This document shows positions 17,488-26,462 of a DNA stretch of 64,000 bases, piece by piece (position 1 is the stretch's first letter; each line of letters begins with the position of its first letter). The notes below the pieces were generated by a model, which saw only the letters and a list, made by a program, of their open reading frames with translations, did no database searches and was not told the DNA's origin. Source of the stretch: Clostridiaceae bacterium (GTDB lineage: Bacteria; Bacillota; Clostridia; DUPQ01); assembly GCA_012838235.1 (NCBI GenBank), contig DUPQ01000065.1, positions 30,003 through 94,002 on the forward strand, read 5' to 3'. The translations under genes were made by a program, and so were the position numbers.

Positions 17488-18729
17488 ATGGCCAGACGCA
17501 AGAAAAAGTTAATACTTGACCAAGAGCAGAAAGATTCAATATACGAAGATACAAAAGATTTTATTTCATACATATATGAAGATTATGACTTCTATCAATC
17601 GCTTGTACGTTTGTTGGACAGAGGTAAAAACCAGGCGGTTCTTTACAGAAAGGTACTTCAGAAGAATATTGATGAGATATGGGTAAAAAGGGTGGAAGAT
17701 GCTTTACCTTATCTGGATACCGCATTAAGGGCTGTGAGGAAGGATATAAAAGAGGTGGAGGAGATCAAACCCATAGCATTATCCAGAAACATAACCGTTA
17801 AGTCTTTGCGGCATCTTGCGACACATACCAATTTTATAGACAGAGTGGATGAAAAGGGCAATGTTATACCCAACAAGCTGCTGAATGTATATAAAGATGA
17901 GGAAATACTTACATATGAGAATAAGTTTTTAAACACCCTCATATACAAGTTGGCTCTTTTTATAGATGTCAGATATGAAAAACTGAAAGAATACGGTGCG
18001 GATGAAGTATCCAATGTAATGTCCATGGATATTGAAACCAAGGTTGTGGATACCGAACTCAAAATGAGTATTCACATCGAGACAAAAGACGGAGCGGATG
18101 AACAGGATAAAAAGGACAATGTAGATATTTACGAGGATGTGTCAAAGTCTTCTCTGTGGGCAAGGGTTTTGAGAATAAGGAAGATTATAAGGCAGTATCA
18201 GGCTTCACCCTTTATAACTCAGATGGGAAAGGCATATATACGTCCTCCCGTAATGAGAACCAATGCAATTACCAAGAATGTGCATTTGAGAGAGTGTCTG
18301 GAGTTGTGGTTGTTTATTGAGAGTTACGAAAGCGCCGGATTTGATATAGAAAGCAGTTCGGTAACGGAAAAACCAAGCAAAGAACTTATGGAGAATCTCT
18401 ACAGGCTGCTGGCTTTTCAGTATGTTATGTTCAGAAAAAATACATACGATCAGTTGGATGACATAATAAATAAGAGTACCGCAAAACTCAGATACAATGC
18501 CCGGTTTAAACAATTGGATACTCAGGAGTTTACCGATCAGTATGAGTTTTTAACTCCCGGTGTCAAAAAAGTATATGTTGAGGAGCTGAGCAGAAAAGGC
18601 ACCAGATTGACTAAAGAAGAAGTGAAGATCCGTAAGGCTATCGATAATGCGCTGAAATCGGAAAGACTATATGCAGCCGAAAGGAAAAAAGCCGCTCCCA
18701 AACAGCGCAGGAAAACAAAGCAAAAGTAG
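17488..18729 (+). CDS. DUF2357/McrC-like partner of the AAA+ ATPase
   Basis: The 413-residue protein has no membrane segment and lies 23 bases after the ATPase gene with a good AGGAGAG site. A central part, NKLLNVYKDEEILTYENKFLNTLIYKLALF (split here only by reading order, residues about 130-160), resembles the conserved PxNxxxxTxENRF block of DUF2357 and McrC proteins, which pair with McrB-type ATPases. I do not see the PD-(D/E)XK nuclease residues expected downstream in McrC. The C-terminus is very basic (KKAAPKQRRKTKQK), suggesting contact with nucleic acid or acidic surfaces. Family assignment is tentative. Confidence 0.5.
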   Translation: MARRKKKLILDQEQKDSIYEDTKDFISYIYEDYDFYQSLVRLLDRGKNQAVLYRKVLQKNIDEIWVKRVEDALPYLDTALRAVRKDIKEVEEIKPIALSRNITVKSLRHLATHTNFIDRVDEKGNVIPNKLLNVYKDEEILTYENKFLNTLIYKLALFIDVRYEKLKEYGADEVSNVMSMDIETKVVDTELKMSIHIETKDGADEQDKKDNVDIYEDVSKSSLWARVLRIRKIIRQYQASPFITQMGKAYIRPPVMRTNAITKNVHLRECLELWLFIESYESAGFDIESSSVTEKPSKELMENLYRLLAFQYVMFRKNTYDQLDDIINKSTAKLRYNARFKQLDTQEFTDQYEFLTPGVKKVYVEELSRKGTRLTKEEVKIRKAIDNALKSERLYAAERKKAAPKQRRKTKQK

Positions 18730-18767
18730 TTTTTCATGTGCTTTCGGGTTTCGGTATATATACAAAT

Positions 18768-19448
18768 ATGAAAAAGCTTTTTAAAAGAAAAAATATAAGA
18801 ACAATTTTCACGGTAGTATTTTCCGTTTTACTGGTTTTGTTGGTTCTTCTGGTGGGTAATATCATTTATTCACAGATAACTCATAAGGTTCCCGCTATTT
18901 TCGGGTACAGTGTCATGAATATAATTGCCGGCAGTATGGAACCGGTTATACCTAAAAATACCTTCATATTGATAAAGCAGGTGGATCCCGAACAGTTGCA
19001 GGTGGGGGATGTAATTACGTTTTATTCTTCCGATCCGCTTATACAGGGACTTCCCAATACCCACAGAATTTTTGACATTGTTATGGAGAACGGTCAGAAG
19101 TTCTTTGTGACAAAAGGAGATGCCAATGCCATACCCGATTCCTACAATGTCGGTTTTGATGATGTTATAGGGGTTTATGTAAAGAATATTATTTCACTGG
19201 GTAAAATCGGTATGATTTTTCAGAATAAATCCGTTGTATTCCTGCTTCTTGTCGTACCGGCTGCAGTGCTGTTTATAATGGAAATTATCAATCTTACCAA
19301 AACCGCTGCCAAGGTAAAGCAGGAGGATATTGAATCGGCTTCAATTGAAGAAAAGTGTGATGATGTTGAAACATCCGATTCAAAGGAAACAGATTCGGAA
19401 GATATAAAATCAGAGGAAAAGGAGGAAAAGAGCGTTGAGTCAACCTAA
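18768..19448 (+). CDS. Second SipW-type signal peptidase I
   Basis: Same architecture as the peptidase at 15146: N-terminal membrane segment (TIFTVVFSVLLVLLVLLVGNI), serine in IIAGSMEPVIPKN (about residue 56), histidine in NTHRIF (about 98), aspartate region KGDANAIPDS, and a C-terminal membrane segment with an acidic tail. The two enzymes diverge clearly, so this is not a recent copy. A GTG at 18738 is an alternative start; 18768 gives a normal n-region (MKKLFKRKN). Neither has a strong ribosome site. Two peptidases in one locus suggest different substrates or steps. Confidence 0.87.
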   Translation: MKKLFKRKNIRTIFTVVFSVLLVLLVLLVGNIIYSQITHKVPAIFGYSVMNIIAGSMEPVIPKNTFILIKQVDPEQLQVGDVITFYSSDPLIQGLPNTHRIFDIVMENGQKFFVTKGDANAIPDSYNVGFDDVIGVYVKNIISLGKIGMIFQNKSVVFLLLVVPAAVLFIMEIINLTKTAAKVKQEDIESASIEEKCDDVETSDSKETDSEDIKSEEKEEKSVEST

Positions 19449-20088
19449 GAATGCGGAAAATGTGATTGAAGAGAAAGACGAAGATATAATAGAAGAAAAA
19501 GACGTAGAGACCGAGCAAAAAGCCGATGCGGTTGAAGAACAGGATGTTAAGAAGAAAAAGAAAGGCTTAATAGAGAGATTTCTTGGTCCGAAAGAGCCCG
19601 ATGTTAATGATGATTCCGATTATCAGAGTGTGCTCAGGAAAAACTTTTACGATTTTGACCAGATTAATAAAAAGCGGCAGATAACTTCATTGCGGATGGC
19701 TGTAATGGCTCTTACCCTTATTCTGATTGTCATACTAACCCTTTATATAGTACATCTGAGCGATTCGACGATTCTTCTGGATAAATTAATCGATTCGTCA
19801 AGTAAATATGTTTTGGATAATGTGATGTATGTGGATAATCCCATAAAATATACAGAAGTGGTTTCGGAACTTAATGTTATGAGGACTTTGATGAATCATA
19901 ACGGTGAACTGGGAAAAAGACAATATGCTATAAGCGAGTTGTATTATATAGCAATACAGCTTCCCGATTCTTTTGTTAAGTACAAAGCTGAAATATATGA
20001 TGCATTTAAAAACATTAATGAAGGGAAACAGGATGTGGGGTATAAGCTTATAGAGGAGCTTTTGGTTAAAATAGTAGAGGAAAGATAG
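19435..20088 (+). CDS. Single-pass membrane protein with acidic cytosolic N-terminus, unknown function
   Basis: A TTG start at 19435 is supported by GGAGG 9 bases upstream and a 14-base overlap with the peptidase gene. Residues 1-45 are highly acidic and then lysine-rich (QDVKKKKKGLIERFLG). One membrane segment lies at about 88-108 (RMAVMALTLILIVILTLYIV). The outer part (about 110-217) is helical with no known motif. No family is recognised. Its position between the second peptidase and the EAL sensor, with tight overlaps, marks it as part of the same system, perhaps a scaffold or regulator. Confidence 0.7.
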   Translation: MSQPKNAENVIEEKDEDIIEEKDVETEQKADAVEEQDVKKKKKGLIERFLGPKEPDVNDDSDYQSVLRKNFYDFDQINKKRQITSLRMAVMALTLILIVILTLYIVHLSDSTILLDKLIDSSSKYVLDNVMYVDNPIKYTEVVSELNVMRTLMNHNGELGKRQYAISELYYIAIQLPDSFVKYKAEIYDAFKNINEGKQDVGYKLIEELLVKIVEER

Positions 20089-20096
20089 GAAGTAAG

Positions 20097-22364
20097 TTGA
20101 GAAGAGGTGTAAGTTTTAAAAGTGCATACCTTGTCCCTTCAATGATAATTATCATGTTTCTTCTGCTGTTTGTAATGTTATTCCAGATGCGTTTTTCCAT
20201 AACGGAGTTTGTAATGGAACAGGCTGCAACCGATAATGAAACGATAGCAAAGGAGAAATCCGCTTTATTCGATTCATTACTGGTAAATATGTCATTGGAG
20301 ACAAACGGAATATTGAATTATACAGACTTTACCTTTTACACTATAGAGAATGAATATGATGCCAGAGAGGCCATAAGCGACTATTTCCCCAACACTAATT
20401 GCGTGAGATTCTTTTATTTCATGCGTGACGGCAGAGTATATGACCAGGATACAAGACTTTACAAAGATATAGAGGACAATCTTGCGCAATTGAAAGCCAC
20501 CGAGACGCTTTCTTTGAGTATGCCGTTTTATGACGAGGCTGCTAAAACCGAACTTATCATAATTTATTTACCCAATCCCGATTCCGGCAGTGTTCTTGCA
20601 GGTGTTGCCGCATACTACAAGGTATCGGAAATATATACCATAGGCGAGTTCTATGTTTCCGACACCGGCTCGCACTATATATTTGATAAAGACGGTAATT
20701 CCGTATTCTTAAAAGATAAAGGAATAACGGTAGCATCACTGATGGAGAGCTATGAATTTCCGGAAACGGATATTAACAGAATTACGAATTTTATGCAGGA
20801 AAAAGGTATTGTAGATACCGTTATCAGTTCCTCGGACAGTGCCGTAATAAGTGTGTGCGGCGTTCGGAAGTTTGTGGACTGGTATGTTGTGTCTTTGCTG
20901 CCGTCAACGGTTATTTCCGATAAAACTTCGCATGTTATTGAACAAACACTGCTCATATCCGTCCTTATCCTTGCCGTCTTTATAATCTTCGTCATCATAT
21001 TCCTTGCAGCGGATACCAGATCTTTAAGAAAAATGGAAAGGCTGCAGAATATCGATCCGGTTGCGGAATGTGCCAATCAGTATAAGTTTGAAATAGATGC
21101 CGGTGAAATTTTAAGAGCAAACTCCTCTACCAAATATGCGATATTGTATATAAATATAATGAATTTCAAGAATATCAAACAGTTGTTATCAGTAAGCGAA
21201 GTTAATGCGATAGTCAGAAATCTTTCGGATATATTAAGAAAAACTATAGTAAGAAACTTAGAAACATACGGTCGCACTTCGGACGGCAGGATGGTAGTCC
21301 TTATGAGGTATAAGGATATTGAAGAGATACAGGATCGGTTTAATGAAATAGCGGAAGACTTCAAATCAACCGATCCGGTAAGCGGATACATGATGAGACT
21401 CAATGCCGGTGCTTATTGTATTGACAGAAGCGGCAATTATCAGGTTTCGGAAATGATAGACAGAGCGGCTTTCGCTCAGAATTCCATAAAGGAAGATTCC
21501 AATATAAGTCTGGATTTCTATCACCAGAAGAGTCATGACGACCTTTTAAGAACCGTTGCGCTGGAAGGATTTATGGAAAAAGCTTTGAGTAATGACGAGT
21601 TCATTATTCATTATCAGCCCAAATTCGATCTTAATAATAACAGAATTTACGGGGCGGAGGCACTGGTGCGCTGGGTAAGACCTAATGAAGGAATAGTTCC
21701 GCCTTCTCAGTTTATTAACCTTTTTGAAAGAAGCGGATACATTTCACAGTTAGACAGATTTGTTTTTACCGAAGTGTGTAAATTCCAGAACAGAATGGTT
21801 AAAGAGGGCAGCAGGATTATACCCATATCGGTTAACGTATCCAGGGCAAGTGCGGAAAAAGAAGGATTTATCGAATATTATGTAAACACAAAAAATCAGT
21901 ACGGTATAAAAGACGGTTTTTTGGAGCTGGAGTTTACTGAAAGTAAAGCACTGGAAGATAACGATTTGCTGAGTGACAGAATAAAAGAGCTGAAGAAGTA
22001 CGGTTTTGCAATATCCATTGACGACTTCGGTGCGGGATATTCTTCGTTTAAGGCTTTACAGACTTTGGATTTCGATATAATAAAGCTGGACGCGGTATTC
22101 CTGAAAACCAACCCCAACAATCCCAAGAAAAATGTCAATCTTCTCTCGGGTGTTATTGCACTGGCTAAGACTTTAGGGATGAAGGTAATAGCGGAAGGGG
22201 TGGAAACTCACCAGGAAGTTGCCTTACTGAGAGAACTGAAATGTGATGTTATTCAGGGATTTATATATGCCCGGCCCATGACCGGTACCGACTTTGTTGC
22301 ATTCGTTAAAAACGCTCTCAGTACCAGAACGGAAAAAGACATGCTGACAGAGGATATTACCTGA
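20097..22364 (+). CDS. Membrane sensor with degenerate GGDEF and intact EAL domain (c-di-GMP phosphodiesterase)
   Basis: Membrane segments at residues about 10-31 and 280-305 flank a 250-residue extracytoplasmic region that looks like a Cache-type sensor. A GGDEF domain follows (about 340-450) in which GGDEF is replaced by SDGRM, so cyclase activity is unlikely. The EAL domain (about 500-745) keeps YQPKFDL, AEALVRW, PISVNVS, LELEFTES, SIDDFGAGYSS, DIIKLD and EGVETHQE, so c-di-GMP hydrolysis is expected. The start is TTG at 20097 after AGGA. As the last gene of the locus it could lower the ligand of the riboswitch at 12370, closing a feedback loop. Confidence 0.9.
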   Translation: MRRGVSFKSAYLVPSMIIIMFLLLFVMLFQMRFSITEFVMEQAATDNETIAKEKSALFDSLLVNMSLETNGILNYTDFTFYTIENEYDAREAISDYFPNTNCVRFFYFMRDGRVYDQDTRLYKDIEDNLAQLKATETLSLSMPFYDEAAKTELIIIYLPNPDSGSVLAGVAAYYKVSEIYTIGEFYVSDTGSHYIFDKDGNSVFLKDKGITVASLMESYEFPETDINRITNFMQEKGIVDTVISSSDSAVISVCGVRKFVDWYVVSLLPSTVISDKTSHVIEQTLLISVLILAVFIIFVIIFLAADTRSLRKMERLQNIDPVAECANQYKFEIDAGEILRANSSTKYAILYINIMNFKNIKQLLSVSEVNAIVRNLSDILRKTIVRNLETYGRTSDGRMVVLMRYKDIEEIQDRFNEIAEDFKSTDPVSGYMMRLNAGAYCIDRSGNYQVSEMIDRAAFAQNSIKEDSNISLDFYHQKSHDDLLRTVALEGFMEKALSNDEFIIHYQPKFDLNNNRIYGAEALVRWVRPNEGIVPPSQFINLFERSGYISQLDRFVFTEVCKFQNRMVKEGSRIIPISVNVSRASAEKEGFIEYYVNTKNQYGIKDGFLELEFTESKALEDNDLLSDRIKELKKYGFAISIDDFGAGYSSFKALQTLDFDIIKLDAVFLKTNPNNPKKNVNLLSGVIALAKTLGMKVIAEGVETHQEVALLRELKCDVIQGFIYARPMTGTDFVAFVKNALSTRTEKDMLTEDIT

Positions 22365-22365
22365 T

Positions 22366-22950
22366 ATGCCCAGAATAATAGCGGGAAGCAGGAAAAGTAT
22401 AATATTGGAAGCTCCGAAAGGGGAGAATGTTCGCCCGACATATGACAGGACAAAAGAAAATCTGTTTAATATTATATCTTCAAGATATCCTTTGGAAGGT
22501 GCATATGTCCTGGATATGTTTTCCGGAACGGGAAGCATAGGTCTGGAATGTCTGTCCAGAGGAGCAAAGTATGCGGTGTTTATAGACAAAGATGTTTCAC
22601 TGACAAGAAAGAATATTGAAAAATGCGATTTTTCCGATGTTTCCCGTACCGTAAGAGGCGATTGGGCGACCGGATTAAGAATATTAAAAGAGGAAAATAT
22701 CAAGTTTACGCACATTTTTCTGGACCCTCCGTACCACTCGGGACTGCATGAAAGAATTATTGAAAACAGTGATTTGTATGATATAATGGGTGAAAACGGT
22801 GTTGTAATTGCAGAGTTGTCGGACAAGGCAAATGTTCCGGAAAATACCGCCGAACTTGTACTCAAAGACAAAAGAAAGTATGGAATCTGCGTATTCGCAT
22901 TTTATATTAAGGGGAGCCATGAAGATTTGGATATGTCCGGGGAGCTTTGA
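22366..22950 (+). CDS. rsmD: 16S rRNA (guanine(966)-N(2))-methyltransferase
   Basis: The N-terminal [12 protein letters not shown] and [16 protein letters not shown] are RsmD hallmarks. The SAM site is [20 protein letters not shown] and the catalytic motif is LDPPY (FLDPPYHSG). At 194 residues it has normal length. The ATG is 2 bases after the EAL gene stop, and the end overlaps coaD by 32 bases, the usual rsmD-coaD pair of Firmicutes. Confidence 0.95.
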   Translation: MPRIIAGSRKSIILEAPKGENVRPTYDRTKENLFNIISSRYPLEGAYVLDMFSGTGSIGLECLSRGAKYAVFIDKDVSLTRKNIEKCDFSDVSRTVRGDWATGLRILKEENIKFTHIFLDPPYHSGLHERIIENSDLYDIMGENGVVIAELSDKANVPENTAELVLKDKRKYGICVFAFYIKGSHEDLDMSGEL

Positions 22951-23398
22951 TCCCGTTACCAAAGGACACATAGATATAATATCAAGAGCCGGTGTAATGT
23001 GTGACAAACTGATTGTCGCAGTAGGCGAAAACAAATTCAAGAAAAGTGTATTTACGGCCGAAGAAAGAGTGGACTTCATAAGGCGTTCTTTAAACGGATT
23101 GAAAAATGTGGAAGTGGAAAGTTTTCACGGTCTTTTAATTGATTATGCAAGAGAGAAAAAAGCTATATGCATAGTAAAGGGTTTACGTGCCGTATCGGAT
23201 TTCGAGTATGAAATGCAGATGGCTTTCCTGAATAAACGCATGGACGAGGAAATCGAGACGGTATTTCTGATGACCAATATCAATTATTCTTTCTTAAGTT
23301 CGTCTGCGGTCAAGGAGCTGGCTTTACACGGAGGTCCCATTGAAGGACTTATACCCGATGCTATAATAGATGATGTAAGGAAAAAATTCTTTAAATAA
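22919..23398 (+). CDS. coaD: Phosphopantetheine adenylyltransferase
   Basis: Makes dephospho-CoA from 4'-phosphopantetheine and ATP. The nucleotidyltransferase motif is [15 protein letters not shown], and the family end motif is [17 protein letters not shown] 22919 follows GGGGAG directly and gives a 159-residue product of standard length. The longer reading from 22808 is inside rsmD and is rejected. Confidence 0.96.
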   Translation: MKIWICPGSFDPVTKGHIDIISRAGVMCDKLIVAVGENKFKKSVFTAEERVDFIRRSLNGLKNVEVESFHGLLIDYAREKKAICIVKGLRAVSDFEYEMQMAFLNKRMDEEIETVFLMTNINYSFLSSSAVKELALHGGPIEGLIPDAIIDDVRKKFFK

Positions 23399-23414
23399 TG
23401 TGAGGGGTAACATA

Positions 23415-23801
23415 ATGGATAATACTATGAACGAATATGAGATAATCGAACAGATGGAAGACCTTGTAACAAGCGCAAAACAGACGGTTTTTTCCGACAG
23501 AATATCCATAAGCAAAGATGAGATGCTGGACCTTATTTACTATCTTAAAAATGCTATAAAACAGCGGGATCAGGAAGAAGAGGCAAAGAACAAAGAGTTG
23601 CTTCGTATGATTTCCGAAGCCAAGAACAGGGAATCGGATGCCGATGACCAAAGCGTTGTCCTGGAGGATGCCAACAGAGAAGCAAACGAAATCAAGAGAG
23701 CCGCACTGAAATATGCCGATAATTTGCTTGCCTCGGTTCAGGAAAGTATTGAAAAAACCCTGAACATTATCGCCTCCAACAGAGAGGAACTGGATCAGTA
23801 G
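23415..23801 (+). CDS. Hypothetical coiled-coil protein next to coaD
   Basis: A 128-residue, highly charged, helical product (MDNTMNEYEIIEQMEDLV to the C-terminal IASNREELDQ). ATG 23415 is chosen over GTG 23400 because GAGGGG lies 6 bases before it. The heptad-like middle part (DQSVVLEDANREANEIKRAA) is reminiscent of ATP-synthase b-subunit or DivIVA-type stalks, and similar small proteins often follow coaD in Clostridia. It has no membrane segment or catalytic motif. Function unknown. Confidence 0.65.
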   Translation: MDNTMNEYEIIEQMEDLVTSAKQTVFSDRISISKDEMLDLIYYLKNAIKQRDQEEEAKNKELLRMISEAKNRESDADDQSVVLEDANREANEIKRAALKYADNLLASVQESIEKTLNIIASNREELDQ

Positions 23802-23905
23802 TTAAGCAGAATACGCACATTTGACGATATACAAATTATTCCGACATATACAATAAACAATATATTTTACAAACCTTTTTCTTTCCTGCTTTTTTAAGAA
23901 AACTG

Positions 23906-23934
23906 TTGGACAGCAAAGAAAAATGTGCTATTTT
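23906..23934 (+). promoter_or_regulatory. Promoter for the six-TM hypothetical gene
   Basis: TTGGAC (23906-23911) and TATTTT (23929-23934) are 17 bases apart, with TGC just before the -10 giving an extended element. It lies about 40 bases before the ATG at 23974. Confidence 0.55.
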
Positions 23935-23973
23935 AATGGTGTGAAAAGTAGAATTTGTTGAGGAAAAGGTGTC

Positions 23974-24576
23974 ATGAATAAAGCAATTGCCAAGGCCGGT
24001 TCAATAATAGTAACTTTAACTGTAATTCTTTTTGCAATCTTTATGTTTACTTCCGAATTTGCCAGTTATTTAGTTTGCATATTTCTTGCATTGGGATATC
24101 TTATGATGATTGCGGGATACCATAATGAGAGCAGTGATGACAGGAAAGCAGCTGCAAATGTCGGACTGATATTCGGATGCATATATGCCGTTTTTATTAT
24201 TCTTGTGTACTTTGCACAGACAACAGCTGTCAGAACGGATTCTTTGAATGAACAGGCTATTATGATTCTTGATTATTCCAAAGGCGGATTGTTTTTCAGT
24301 TATGATTTGCTTGGTTACGGAATGATGGCATTGTCGACATTCTTTATCGGACTTAGTATTAAACCGAAGAATAAGACAGATAAATGGCTTAAGTATCTTA
24401 TGATGATTCACGGAGTATTTTTCTTGCCGTGCTTGATTATGCCTATGACAGGAGTATTCGGTTCATTTATGGCGGATGATTCAAGCAGCATAGGCGGAAT
24501 TATTGCATTGGAGTTCTGGTGTGCATATTTCCTGCCGATAGGTATATTATCGTTTTTTCATTTCAAAAATGATTAA
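23974..24576 (+). CDS. Integral membrane protein, unknown function
   Basis: A 200-residue protein with about six hydrophobic segments (residues about 8-28, 31-48, 64-82, 105-125, 137-155 and 175-195). AGGAAAAGGTG precedes the ATG. I see no transport or catalytic motif. It is monocistronic, between coaD and miaB, with its own promoter. Confidence 0.7.
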   Translation: MNKAIAKAGSIIVTLTVILFAIFMFTSEFASYLVCIFLALGYLMMIAGYHNESSDDRKAAANVGLIFGCIYAVFIILVYFAQTTAVRTDSLNEQAIMILDYSKGGLFFSYDLLGYGMMALSTFFIGLSIKPKNKTDKWLKYLMMIHGVFFLPCLIMPMTGVFGSFMADDSSSIGGIIALEFWCAYFLPIGILSFFHFKND

Positions 24577-24672
24577 ATTAAAAATCTTGAATCTTGCTGT
24601 AAAGTGATGTTCTTCTTTAAGTGTTGATATAAGGTATTTAATTTGTTATGCAAAATTGATATAATCGGATGT

Positions 24673-26073
24673 ATGAATGATTTTTGCAATAAGTATCCAT
24701 CCGATAATATGCTTTTGTATAATGCCGATCAATATTGCCGTAAGATTGCATCAATTAATTACGGAAAAAATGCAAAATACTTTATAGAAACCTTGGGATG
24801 TCAGATGAATGAAGCGGACAGCGAACAGCTTGCCGGGATGCTGACAGACATGGGCTACAGCCAAGCGGAGGACATTTCCTCTGCGGATATCATAGTTATC
24901 AATACCTGCTGTGTCAGAGAGAATGCCGAGTTTAAGCTTTACGGCCATTTAGGAGAGTTGAAGATTCTGAAGCAACGGAATAAAGAATTGTTGATTGTAC
25001 TATGCGGGTGCATGATGCAACAAAGTCATGTGGTGGACAAGATTAAGAACAGCTATAAATATGTGGATATCCTATTCGGGACACATAACAGACAGGAATT
25101 CCCCGAACTTCTTTTTGACAGTATTAGTGAAAAGAAAAAAATATATGAAATATGGGAAGAAAGCAGAGGTATTGCCGAAAATGTACCGGTAAAAAGAAGC
25201 AGTACAATTACGGCGTATGTTCCGGTAACGCACGGATGCAATAATTTCTGCTCTTACTGCATAGTACCTTATGTACGGGGAAGAGAGCACTCCAGGCATC
25301 CCGAGATGATTAAAAAGGAAATAATTCAGCTTGCTTCCGAAGGTATAAAAGAAATAACGCTGTTGGGTCAGAACGTCAATTCATATTACTGCGGTATGGA
25401 TTTTCCCGGTCTTTTGCACTATATATCCGATATTGAGGGAATAGAAAGAATAAGGTTTCTGTCCTGCCACCCGAAAGACCTTAGCGATGATTTGATAAAA
25501 GCCATGGTTGAAATACCCAAAATGTGTTCGCATATTCATCTACCCCTGCAATCGGGAAGCAACAAAGTTCTGCAACAGATGAACAGAAAGTATACTAAAG
25601 AGCAGTATCTTATGCTTATTGACAAGATAAGAGCATCAATAAAAGACATTGCGATAAGTACCGATATTATAGTGGGTTTTCCGGGAGAGACGGAAGAAGA
25701 TTTCAATGAAACTCTGGAAGTATATGAAAAGGCGGGTTTTGATTTTGCATTTACCTTCATTTATTCAAAACGCACCGGTACCGCTGCGGCAAAACGACCG
25801 GATCAGATACCCGAAGATATTAAAGACACCAGGTTTGCAAGGCTTGTAGCGCTTGTTAACGATATGACACTGGCAAGCAATATCAGGGATGAGAATAAGG
25901 TTTTACAGGTTCTTACGGGAGGGAAAAGCAGAACCGACCGATCGGTAATGACGGGCAGGACAAGCAGTAATAAAATAGTTAATTTTAAATGTGATAACGA
26001 TTTTACAGGTCATCTTGTTGATGTTAAAATTAAAAAAGGCCATACATGGTACCTGGAAGGAGAAAAAGTATGA
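24673..26073 (+). CDS. miaB: tRNA-2-methylthio-N6-dimethylallyladenosine synthase
   Basis: Radical SAM methylthiotransferase acting on i6A37 of tRNAs. The N-terminal MTTase cysteines are in ETLGCQMNEADSE, NTCCVREN and LCGCMMQ. The radical SAM cluster motif is HGCNNFCSYCIVPYVRGREHSR, and a TRAM domain is at the C-terminus. The start is unsure: TTG 24643 or ATG 24673. I use the ATG, though its ribosome site (CGGATG) is weak and a TATAAT at 24660-24665 lies just ahead. It works with MiaA, encoded 4.7 kb downstream in the same strand series. The end overlaps ylbF (ATGA). Confidence 0.95.
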   Translation: MNDFCNKYPSDNMLLYNADQYCRKIASINYGKNAKYFIETLGCQMNEADSEQLAGMLTDMGYSQAEDISSADIIVINTCCVRENAEFKLYGHLGELKILKQRNKELLIVLCGCMMQQSHVVDKIKNSYKYVDILFGTHNRQEFPELLFDSISEKKKIYEIWEESRGIAENVPVKRSSTITAYVPVTHGCNNFCSYCIVPYVRGREHSRHPEMIKKEIIQLASEGIKEITLLGQNVNSYYCGMDFPGLLHYISDIEGIERIRFLSCHPKDLSDDLIKAMVEIPKMCSHIHLPLQSGSNKVLQQMNRKYTKEQYLMLIDKIRASIKDIAISTDIIVGFPGETEEDFNETLEVYEKAGFDFAFTFIYSKRTGTAAAKRPDQIPEDIKDTRFARLVALVNDMTLASNIRDENKVLQVLTGGKSRTDRSVMTGRTSSNKIVNFKCDNDFTGHLVDVKIKKGHTWYLEGEKV

Positions 26074-26462
26074 TATTTGATAAAGTAGATGAATTAAGTG
26101 CATTGATTGAGGATACAAAACAGTATGACGACTATCTGGAAGCGGAAGTGGAGTTGGAGAATGACGGTCACGGTATAGATATGATAAATGCCTTCTATGA
26201 TTTGCAGCAGGAATATATAAAGACATACAATGAAGGCAGTTATGATGAGATATTGGCTATGGAGAATGTATTGGAAATGAGACATACCGAGCTTATGAAC
26301 TACACTACCACAGGCAATTACATAAGAGCAAAAGAAGCCCTTGATGAGCTTTTACAGCAGATAACCGACAGAATAATGAGTAATCTCGGATTGGATACGG
26401 ATTGCGATGATGACTGTGATTGTGATTGTGATGAATGTTCTTATGGAGGACATATTAACTAA
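26070..26462 (+). CDS. YlbF/YmcA-family regulator with Cys/Asp-rich tail
   Basis: ATG 26070 follows AAGGAG and overlaps the miaB stop. The 130-residue protein has the helical YlbF/RicF pattern (IFDKVDELSALIEDTKQYDDYLEAE, MINAFYDLQQEYI). In Bacillus these proteins act with RicA and RicT on RNase Y-dependent mRNA processing and bind Fe-S clusters. The C-terminus is unusual: DTDCDDDCDCDCDECSYGGH, with five cysteines alternating with aspartates, probably a metal or cluster site. The miaB-ylbF-mutS order is common in Clostridia. Confidence 0.85.
   Translation: MIFDKVDELSALIEDTKQYDDYLEAEVELENDGHGIDMINAFYDLQQEYIKTYNEGSYDEILAMENVLEMRHTELMNYTTTGNYIRAKEALDELLQQITDRIMSNLGLDTDCDDDCDCDCDECSYGGHIN

Noticed and set aside
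15857..18729. Ordinary McrBC restriction system
   Set aside because: The ATPase is membrane-anchored, no nuclease residues were seen in the partner, and the genes lie among signal peptidases and exported proteins.
22808..22918. Longer N-terminus of coaD
   Set aside because: It lies inside rsmD; the ATG at 22919 has a GGGGAG ribosome site and gives the standard protein.
24624..24665. Promoter TTGATA...TATAAT before miaB
   Set aside because: The spacing is about 30 bases, too long for a sigma-A promoter, and the -10 would leave almost no leader before the ATG at 24673.
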